Positions 1 to 5,609 of a stretch of 8,843 bases of DNA are shown piece by piece (position 1 is the first letter of the stretch; each line of letters starts with the position of its first letter). Under the pieces are notes generated by a model. That model had not been told where the DNA came from. It searched no databases and saw only the letters and a list, made by a program, of their open reading frames with translations. This stretch comes from DAOSWM01 sp035380045 (GTDB lineage Bacteria; Bacteroidota; Bacteroidia; Bacteroidales; Tenuifilaceae), in NCBI GenBank assembly GCA_035380045.1, contig DAOSWM010000099.1, forward strand, positions 1 through 8,843, in the 5' to 3' direction. A program made the position numbers and the translations under genes.

Positions 1-54
1 TGAGGTTGAGGTTGAGGTTGAGGTTGAGGTTGAGGTTGAGGTTGAGGTTGAGGT
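1..54. repeat. Perfect hexanucleotide tandem repeat, (TGAGGT) x 9, open at the window edge
   Basis: Nine uninterrupted copies of TGAGGT (ACCTCA on the other strand) fill positions 1-54, followed directly by TTTGAT. The array touches the left edge, so its true length and left boundary are unknown. On the plus strand one frame is a run of TGA stops while the other two would encode Glu-Val or Arg-Leu dipeptides. All three minus-strand frames are open (Thr-Ser, Pro-Gln or Leu-Asn). The array lies 21 bases past the stop codon of the ArsC-like gene, so within the window it is intergenic. Perfect identity of the units suggests recent slippage expansion. It could also be a contig end or collapsed assembly. 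Confidence 0.95.
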
Positions 55-75
55 TTTGATATATCCATTAAAGCA

Positions 76-435
76 TTAAAACAGTTTGTCAATTAGTTCT
101 GGCGGGTTGGCGATTACTGCCTTAAGTTTCCCAACCACAATTGGGCGTTGAATTAATTTTGGATTTTCTATTAAAATCCGAATCCATTCATCGTTGGTAA
201 AATTCTTCCCTTTTAGCTCCTTCCTGTAGTAATCCTCGTTAGCGCGAACAATTGCAGAAGGGGGAAGGTTGGTTTTAAGGAGAATTTCCTTTAAATCATC
301 GGTGGTTACTCCCTCCTTAAGGTACTCCTTTACAGTGTAATCATCAGTTTTTGTTTTAAGATACTCAAACCCTGCACGGCTGTGCTTACAGCGCGGGTTA
401 TGGAAAATTTTAAGATTTGTGTTCTGTTTTGTCAC
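76..435 (-). CDS. ArsC-family (Spx/YfgD-like) thioredoxin-fold protein
   Basis: This 119-residue protein has the length and layout of the ArsC/Spx/YfgD family. The N-terminal strand leads into HNPRCKHSR with the candidate catalytic Cys16 and Ser19 three residues on. Arg64 sits in the AIVRANE stretch and Arg97 in QRPIVV, matching the first two substrate-binding arginines of classical ArsC. The third (Arg107 in E. coli ArsC) appears to be Asn110 in the ANPPE motif. No arsR, arsB or acr3 gene is nearby, so arsenate detoxification is not supported; a generic thiol-redox role is the safer call. The start is GTG (433-435): an in-frame TAA lies five codons upstream and no ATG is suitably placed. The gene follows the DUF1858 gene on the same strand, with a candidate terminator between them. 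Confidence 0.88.
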   Translation of the reverse strand: MTKQNTNLKIFHNPRCKHSRAGFEYLKTKTDDYTVKEYLKEGVTTDDLKEILLKTNLPPSAIVRANEDYYRKELKGKNFTNDEWIRILIENPKLIQRPIVVGKLKAVIANPPELIDKLF

Positions 436-461
436 GATTTCTTCGTTTTACTATTATTCGC

Positions 462-488
462 AAAAAAAATGAACCTACAAGTTAGGTT
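462..488 (-). terminator. Candidate intrinsic terminator after the DUF1858 gene
   Basis: Read on the minus strand, a 6-bp perfect inverted repeat (AACCTA / TAGGTT, arms 483-488 and 472-477, 5-base loop) is followed two bases later by eight consecutive T (462-469). It lies about 50 bases past the DUF1858 stop codon and 27 bases before the ArsC-like start. The stem has only two G-C pairs, so termination may be weak or partial. Confidence 0.4.
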
Positions 489-539
489 ATATTCCTAAAC
501 ATGTCAATATAATTTTGAACATAAAACTTAAAAAAGGCA

Positions 540-734
540 TTACATTGTATTCAGCTGCGAAACAATGTCGGCAATCTGCTCAGCGGAAAACCCTTTACTT
601 TTTGCCAGCTCCTCAAGTGTTCCCCAAACCGGTTCGCCACACAGGATACATACCAAACCCTTCTCGCGTAAAAAAGTTACGGATTGGGGAATTCGTTCGA
701 TTAACTCTTCGATTAAAATCTCTTTTTGTATCAT
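540..734 (-). CDS. DUF1858 domain protein with CxxC motif
   Basis: This small protein of about 64 residues consists of one DUF1858 domain, the helical module also found at the N-terminus of ScdA/hybrid-type iron-sulfur repair proteins. The segment from IEELIERIPQSV through the CILC motif (a CxxC) and GEPVWGTLEE to the final helix matches that family along its whole length. The paired cysteines suggest a disulfide or metal/iron-sulfur role, but the biochemical function is not established. The start chosen is the ATG at 732-734 because the domain begins there. An in-frame ATG at 822-824 would add 30 residues, rich in Leu and Phe, that do not resemble the family and are more likely 5' leader. 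The next gene downstream encodes an ArsC-like redox protein. Confidence 0.82.
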   Translation of the reverse strand: MIQKEILIEELIERIPQSVTFLREKGLVCILCGEPVWGTLEELAKSKGFSAEQIADIVSQLNTM

Positions 735-824
735 TTTTACAAGTTTTTCTGACAGTAACAGCTCAAATAGGAAAAAGATTAATTCCTGTATAGTTTTTTT
801 GTTTTGTTGTTTATAGCAAGCCAT

Positions 825-915
825 TTTTTTTACATAATATGTTCAAGTCCGAAAAATCAAAGATTTTTTTTAGATTAGTAGATTATTCTATATCCAACTA
901 CTGAAGCCTAACTCC
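825..915. promoter_or_regulatory. Divergent intergenic region between the DUF1858 gene and the chemoreceptor gene
   Basis: This very AT-rich spacer must hold the chemoreceptor promoter and probably that of the DUF1858 gene, whose leader extends to 735. Visible structure is slight: an 11-base palindrome ACATAATATGT (832-842), an AT-only-looped inverted repeat AAAAATC/GATTTTT (852-868), and two adjacent near-identical octamers TAGATTAG and TAGATTAT (871-886). The first octamer differs from the TAnnTTTG -7 element at one defined base, but no TTTG -33 element sits at the right distance. No promoter can be assigned firmly. Confidence 0.3.
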
Positions 916-2799
916 ATGATTTTCTTAAATTTAAAGATTCGCTCCAAGATGTTAATCCTGCTGATTGGCGGATCGACAATCGTATACTCAATCGTTTTCT
1001 TTCTTATTATCAACTCGGTAAAGGAAGTTAGCCTCGATGATTCCAGGAAACATGTGAATACAGTTATCAGGGAATCGGCAAAAAGCATTGAGGATCAAAT
1101 CAACAATGAGCTGATTGTTACCAAAACTCTTGCCGAAAGTTTTGTAAACTTAATTGAACTTGATCCTGAGCAGAGAGAAAATCTTCAGAAAGAAATACTG
1201 CTGAGCGTTTTTAAAGAGCATAAAAACTTCAACTCGCTGTGGTTGCACTGGGACCTGTCGGTTTTAAATAAGGATTCACAAAAAAGGGAGAGGCTCCGTA
1301 CCAAGTATTTCTGGGAAAACGGACAAATTCTTTTTAAGCAGGATACGGCAACTTTTGATAACCTGAGTGATAACAGTCTTTGGAATCTTCACGACACAAA
1401 ACGAACATCAATCCTTGAGCCATACTTTTTTTCGTATCGAGAAAACAGCGAGAAGGATCAGATGACAAGCTTGATTAGCCCTATTATTTACGAAGGGAAA
1501 GTAGTTGGAACCGTAGGGTGCGATATTCTTCTTGATGAGCTCAAACACAGAATTGATAATCTTTCTCTATTCAACAACGGGTACTCATTTTTGGTTTCCA
1601 ATGGTGGAGTTTACGTTACTCATCCCGATAAGACTTTGATTGGCCAAACCATGGAAGAGGTAAATCCCGAGGAAAATAAAGAATACAATATTCAGGAAAG
1701 GATAAAAAAAGGAGAAGCATTCTCAATTGAAGCCATTCATAGTGAAACCCGAAAAATTGTGATTGTTTACTTTCAACCCATCACGATGCAAAGTTCAGGG
1801 ACTCCATGGTGTTTAGGCGTTATGGTTACACTCGATGATGTAATGGAAACAACCGAAGACCTTCTTCTTTGGCTAATTATGGCCGGAATCACAGGGATTG
1901 TTGTAGTTGCTATTGTTATTACAATTATTGCCAACCAAATTTCAACGAGAGTTGGGAAAGGCGCCCGATATGCAAACACGCTTAGTAAAGGAAAATTCGA
2001 AGAAAGAATTGAAGTGGAAGGAAACGACGAAGTTAGCCAGCTAGCACTTTCGCTATCAAGCATGGCTGAGAGAATTGGGGAAATTTTTGGTGGTGTTAAA
2101 AAAGCATCAGCTGAAATTACCGAAGCCGGACAGTTTCTCAGCAAAAGCTCCAACGAGCTAAGCAACGGAACGCTAAACCTTTCGGAAGCAACAAGCGAAG
2201 TGAACCAGTCGGTAAAACTACTTTCAACTACAATCGATAAGAATGATAAATCAGCCCATAAGGCAAGAGAAATTACCTCAAAATCAGTAGAATCAATTCA
2301 AATGGGAAGTCAGGTTTCGCAGCAGGCAATTGAGGCAATGACAAAAGTTGCCGAGCGAATTCAGGTTGTTAATGACATTGCTTTCCAAACAAACATCCTG
2401 GCGCTCAATGCAGCTGTTGAAGCGGCACGTGCCGGAGAGCACGGAAAAGGTTTTGCAGTTGTTGCTGCCGAAGTTCGCAAACTAGCTGAGCGATCGAAGG
2501 AAGCGGCTCTCGATATTGTGAGTCTTTCGAACGCCAGCCTTTCAACCATTGAAAACGTGATGAACGTGATGAATAATCTTGTTGGTGAGATTGATGAAAG
2601 TGCCAAGATAATTGCAAGCATTTCAAACGAGAACAGCATTCTGCTTGATGAAACACAACGTATTAACTCTGCACTCGAAAAACTTGTAAAGTACGGAGAT
2701 GACAACAAATCAACTGCCAACGAAATCTCCGATTACTCAAAGCAGCTGCTCGATCTTTCAGAAAACCTTGAAGAAAACCTCAACTCGTTTAACGAATAG
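916..2799 (+). CDS. Methyl-accepting chemotaxis protein, Cache-HAMP-signalling domain
   Basis: This 627-residue transmembrane chemoreceptor has a first membrane helix at about 12-34, a large extracytoplasmic sensor at about 40-305, a second membrane helix at about 316-338, a HAMP domain at about 339-391 and the long coiled-coil signalling hairpin to the C-terminus. The sensor looks like a double Cache: the VGTVGCDILLDEL segment (197-209) is the typical end of the distal module and GYSFLVSNGG (222-231) the start of the proximal one. The hairpin tip is textbook (DIAFQTNILALNAAVEAA, then RAGEHGKGFAVVAAEVRKLA, about 487-524) and should contact CheA and CheW. The classic dCache amino-acid motif is not evident, so the ligand is unknown. 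No C-terminal CheR/CheB pentapeptide tether is present. No che genes are nearby. The start gives the usual short basic N-terminus before the first helix. Confidence 0.96.
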   Translation: MIFLNLKIRSKMLILLIGGSTIVYSIVFFLIINSVKEVSLDDSRKHVNTVIRESAKSIEDQINNELIVTKTLAESFVNLIELDPEQRENLQKEILLSVFKEHKNFNSLWLHWDLSVLNKDSQKRERLRTKYFWENGQILFKQDTATFDNLSDNSLWNLHDTKRTSILEPYFFSYRENSEKDQMTSLISPIIYEGKVVGTVGCDILLDELKHRIDNLSLFNNGYSFLVSNGGVYVTHPDKTLIGQTMEEVNPEENKEYNIQERIKKGEAFSIEAIHSETRKIVIVYFQPITMQSSGTPWCLGVMVTLDDVMETTEDLLLWLIMAGITGIVVVAIVITIIANQISTRVGKGARYANTLSKGKFEERIEVEGNDEVSQLALSLSSMAERIGEIFGGVKKASAEITEAGQFLSKSSNELSNGTLNLSEATSEVNQSVKLLSTTIDKNDKSAHKAREITSKSVESIQMGSQVSQQAIEAMTKVAERIQVVNDIAFQTNILALNAAVEAARAGEHGKGFAVVAAEVRKLAERSKEAALDIVSLSNASLSTIENVMNVMNNLVGEIDESAKIIASISNENSILLDETQRINSALEKLVKYGDDNKSTANEISDYSKQLLDLSENLEENLNSFNE

Positions 2800-2824
2800 G
2801 CTTTATTATCGAAACAAACACTTC

Positions 2825-3769
2825 TCAACCTGTCTTTTTAAGTTGGCTGTTTATGTAGTTTATCAACTCTAAAGCCTGATTTTCGCAGGAGTAATGGGCT
2901 TTTACCCTATCAGTATTAAGATTCCGAGTTTTTAGTTCTTCAATACAATCGTCGATACTATCATTAAAATCTTCGAGGAAAACTATTCCATCATAATAGC
3001 CTGCCAGTTTTGTATATGATGGGACCTTGTTCGCAATTATCGGAATTCCAAGAACTGCGAAAACCAAAGCTTTAAAGCTACTATGGCTATCATTGTAGGG
3101 ATCGTTATAAACACGTGGTAATAATGCAATATCGATTTTTAGCAAATCTGCAGGAAAGGTTTTGTAGTTCCAAGGCAAGTATTCGAAATTGAAGTTGAGT
3201 TTAATATTTTCAATATTTGGTTCGGAAATTATTACAATTCTTCCTGAAATTAAATCAGCATAACTATTTAAAAACGCTGCTTTTGCACCAACACCCGACC
3301 AACCAAAAATTGGTGAATCGAAATTTATATTCTTTTTTTCAGTAGCAAAATGATGAATGTTAATGGGGTCCTCCATTACATACACACTTTTTACATGCGG
3401 TTTTGAATGCTCAGCTATCCTGTGCGAAGCACAGATAAATCCATCAGCAGTTCGGGCAATTTTATGAGCTACCTCAAGTCGCTTGTGATTAATCTCCTCA
3501 TGCGTATCAAAAACGTTAATGCATGTATCGAAGTAAACCTTTTTGCTGATAATTTTCAGATATAGCGGTATGAAATAGTACTTTGGTTTTGGCTTACGAA
3601 AAAGAATTACTGCATCGTATCGAGTTAAATATTTATTTATCGATACTTTTGCCCCGTGCATTTTGTAAAACTCCTCCATCTGAAGTATCCTGATCCAATA
3701 CGAAGCACGGGTTTTATTGTAGTCCCTTTCGAGGGAAGTAACAAAAAGACCAATCCTTAGCTTCTTCAT
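2825..3769 (-). CDS. GT-B fold glycosyltransferase, GT4-like, last gene of the glycosyltransferase operon
   Basis: This predicted cytoplasmic or membrane-associated glycosyltransferase has about 314 residues. It begins KKLRIGLFVTSLERDYNKTR, a Rossmann strand and loop, followed by a conserved-looking SYWIRILQM segment and VYFDTCINVFD (78-88). The C-terminal donor-binding half has GWSGVGAK (156-163) and SFKALVFAVLGIPIIANK (231-248), the counterpart of the GT4 motif KxxExxAxGxPVV. Val236 stands where the acidic residue is usual, so the active site may be altered. Donor and acceptor are unknown. The ATG at 3767-3769 was chosen: it lies one base after the stop of the upstream gene (TAG-T-ATG), implying translational coupling. 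An in-frame TTG at 3788-3790 would force an overlap and a non-typical N-terminus. The gene converges on the chemoreceptor gene with a 25-base gap and no clear terminator. Confidence 0.82.
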   Translation of the reverse strand: MKKLRIGLFVTSLERDYNKTRASYWIRILQMEEFYKMHGAKVSINKYLTRYDAVILFRKPKPKYYFIPLYLKIISKKVYFDTCINVFDTHEEINHKRLEVAHKIARTADGFICASHRIAEHSKPHVKSVYVMEDPINIHHFATEKKNINFDSPIFGWSGVGAKAAFLNSYADLISGRIVIISEPNIENIKLNFNFEYLPWNYKTFPADLLKIDIALLPRVYNDPYNDSHSSFKALVFAVLGIPIIANKVPSYTKLAGYYDGIVFLEDFNDSIDDCIEELKTRNLNTDRVKAHYSCENQALELINYINSQLKKTG

Positions 3770-3770
3770 A

Positions 3771-4754
3771 CTACCTACTATTTTCTGCAAGATTGTCTAG
3801 AATTCTGTCGGCTAGCTTTTCCCAGTCGAACTCTTCAATTTTCTTCCTTCCATTTCTTGCTAGTTCAAGCCTTAGTCCTTCGTTATTAATTAACATTTCA
3901 ATGGCATTCGCAATCCTACGGGAGTTTTGGGTTACAATAATACCTGTTTGATTATGAAAGAGGAAGTTATTTGTACCAGCAACAGTTCCAATCACAGGAA
4001 TTCCACAGGCCATGGCTTCTGCAGAGGTATTCGACCAACCTGCTTTGCTTTCAGCAGAAACAAAAACATGAGATTTGTGAAACAGCTCGAAATTTTGTTC
4101 AACGGGATGATTCTGAACAAAAGTGTAAGGTACAGTTGTTTTGAACGCACTATTTTTTTTCACCATCTTTTCGTTAACTGGAGTATCAAAAAGGAGAAGT
4201 TCAACATTATATCCTTTGTTGACTAATCTCCTACAAGCTTGTACAACATATTTTGTACCTTTTACGCTTCTTGCCATTCTTCCGTATGCCATTACAACAA
4301 ACGGTGAGTTTGAATCGCGAGGCTCGAAGTTTTTGTAAAAATATGTTTTAAGATTTACACCTCCAAAAGCAGGGAATGCCTTAATATTGAACTTTTTTAA
4401 TGCTGTTTCAATAAGATTTGACGAGTTTGCAAAAAACTCAATATCAGCATGTTTGCTAAGCAACTTTAAATTCTCCTTTGGGTTGATAAAGTAAAAAATT
4501 TTCCTTGAAGACTTACTTGTTAATGCTAGTTCGAGGTATTCTGTCTCTGTAAAAAAAAGAGCATCCAGGGTCTCATCTTTTAGTGATTCAAAAGTTAAAA
4601 CTTTCCCTTTAAAATCAAACCAGGTTGGGTGTTTTCCTTCTTCGGTAAATATTATTATTTCGCACCCCCTATTAGTAAAAATATTTCCTAATTCTAAAAA
4701 ACGCTTTACACCTCCGTATAGTTTGGTATGAGGCAGTAATACTCCAATTCGCAT
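3771..4754 (-). CDS. Glycosyltransferase family 4 protein
   Basis: This is a 327-residue GT-B enzyme with retaining GT4 features. The N-terminal acceptor domain starts RIGVLLPHTKLYGGVKRFLE, with the glycine-rich loop at 14-15. The C-terminal donor domain holds MAYGRMARSVKGTKYVVQA (155-173) and the GT4 signature AGWSNTSAEAMACGIPVIGT (238-257). Glu246 is the second acidic residue of the E-x7-E motif; the first position is Ala238. The rest of the signature is intact, so it is probably active as a variant with GWSNT in place of the common EGFG. It is the third gene of the operon, 18 bases after the GT2 gene and 1 base before the next start. It likely transfers a nucleotide-sugar-derived hexose or deoxyhexose to a lipid-linked or LPS-core acceptor at the inner face of the inner membrane; substrate identity cannot be read from the sequence. 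Confidence 0.92.
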   Translation of the reverse strand: MRIGVLLPHTKLYGGVKRFLELGNIFTNRGCEIIIFTEEGKHPTWFDFKGKVLTFESLKDETLDALFFTETEYLELALTSKSSRKIFYFINPKENLKLLSKHADIEFFANSSNLIETALKKFNIKAFPAFGGVNLKTYFYKNFEPRDSNSPFVVMAYGRMARSVKGTKYVVQACRRLVNKGYNVELLLFDTPVNEKMVKKNSAFKTTVPYTFVQNHPVEQNFELFHKSHVFVSAESKAGWSNTSAEAMACGIPVIGTVAGTNNFLFHNQTGIIVTQNSRRIANAIEMLINNEGLRLELARNGRKKIEEFDWEKLADRILDNLAENSR

Positions 4755-4772
4755 AAAATTGTTTGTTCTGAT

Positions 4773-5597
4773 TTATAAAGTTTTATTGAGTCCATTCCTA
4801 CATACATAAAGACCTTCTTGCTGCTTTGCTCGCATCATGGCAACGTTCTCATCCTGATTCCTCCAATTCTCTTTATGGTACAAGTGGTACTGCACGGCAA
4901 GATTACGAAGTGATTTGAGTTTAAAGCCAACTCCCTGAAATCGCCAGGTTAAATCGATGTCTTCGCCAATAGCCGGCCTAACATAATCTTCGTCAAAACC
5001 ATTGATTGCGTAGGCAGCTTTTCGCGAAAACGACATGTTACAGCCTTTAAGCTGGTGCATTGAACGGATGGATGGGATGAAACCAAAAAATCCTTGAGGA
5101 TCAATATACAACCCTTCCTCAACGAACAAAGCCCCACGTTTTTTTATTTTAAAAAAGTTGTGGAAGATATATGAATTAAGATCCTGCAAGCCAAGTTGGT
5201 TCGCAAGAACCATCTCTGAAGTTTGGGGATCCAGCTTGATTCTTTTCCCTGCTAAAATATGATCATCATTGGCAAGCTTTAAATGGTACTCCATAAATTT
5301 AGGATGGAGCAAACAATCCTCATCGATGAATACAAAGTAATCAGTATTGCTTGCCTCAATTGCCCTGTTAAGGGCTTTATTTTTCTGCCATCCAGCATCG
5401 GGTTGGGTAATGTGCATTATAGGAACCGGCAAGCTGGCTTTTTCAACTAATTTTTTAATGTGAGGATGCTCCGCATCTTCAGATACAATAACCTCAAAAC
5501 GCAAATCTGTTTGCTTACTAACCGAATCGAGAACAAGGCGAAGGTACTTATCGTTGGAGTATGTTGAAATAATCAAGCTTGCTTTCGGCTTTATCAT
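4773..5597 (-). CDS. Glycosyltransferase family 2 protein with galactosyltransferase-type C-terminal region
   Basis: This 274-residue GT-A enzyme opens with ASLIISTYSNDKYLRLVLDS and reaches the metal/nucleotide-binding acidic motif FIDEDC (90-95, Asp92/Asp94). Its C-terminal half carries KGCNMSFSRKAAYAINGFDE (184-203) and GEDIDLTWR (211-219), which match the C-terminal region of beta-galactosyl/N-acetylgalactosaminyl-type GT2 enzymes; Glu212 and Asp213 are the likely catalytic-base candidates. No membrane segment is seen. It is clearly paralogous to the second GT2 domain of the preceding gene: residues 62-109 align without gaps to 357-404 there, with 22 identities in 48 by hand count. It starts 12 bases after that gene's stop, so the two are probably co-transcribed and may add successive sugars. 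Confidence 0.92.
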   Translation of the reverse strand: MIKPKASLIISTYSNDKYLRLVLDSVSKQTDLRFEVIVSEDAEHPHIKKLVEKASLPVPIMHITQPDAGWQKNKALNRAIEASNTDYFVFIDEDCLLHPKFMEYHLKLANDDHILAGKRIKLDPQTSEMVLANQLGLQDLNSYIFHNFFKIKKRGALFVEEGLYIDPQGFFGFIPSIRSMHQLKGCNMSFSRKAAYAINGFDEDYVRPAIGEDIDLTWRFQGVGFKLKSLRNLAVQYHLYHKENWRNQDENVAMMRAKQQEGLYVCRNGLNKTL

Positions 5598-5609
5598 ATT
5601 GTTTTACAG

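Noticed and set aside
76..435. An arsenic-resistance operon
   Set aside because: Only an ArsC-family protein is present, with the third arginine missing and no arsenic regulator or efflux gene nearby.
515..816. Plus-strand open frames of 92 and 83 codons opposite the DUF1858 gene
   Set aside because: Their translations show no domain pattern, and they lie antisense to a recognisable conserved protein.
852..871. Inverted repeat AAAAATC/GATTTTT followed by T, resembling a terminator
   Set aside because: It sits between two divergently transcribed genes with nothing to terminate, and has one G-C pair in the stem.
1773..2720. Antisense open frames within the chemoreceptor gene
   Set aside because: Serine/leucine-rich low-complexity translations typical of the reverse strand of a coiled-coil gene; the plus-strand protein is unambiguous.
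3927..4338. Plus-strand open frames of 99 and 65 codons inside the GT4 gene
   Set aside because: Shadows of a well-supported gene, with no recognisable motif.
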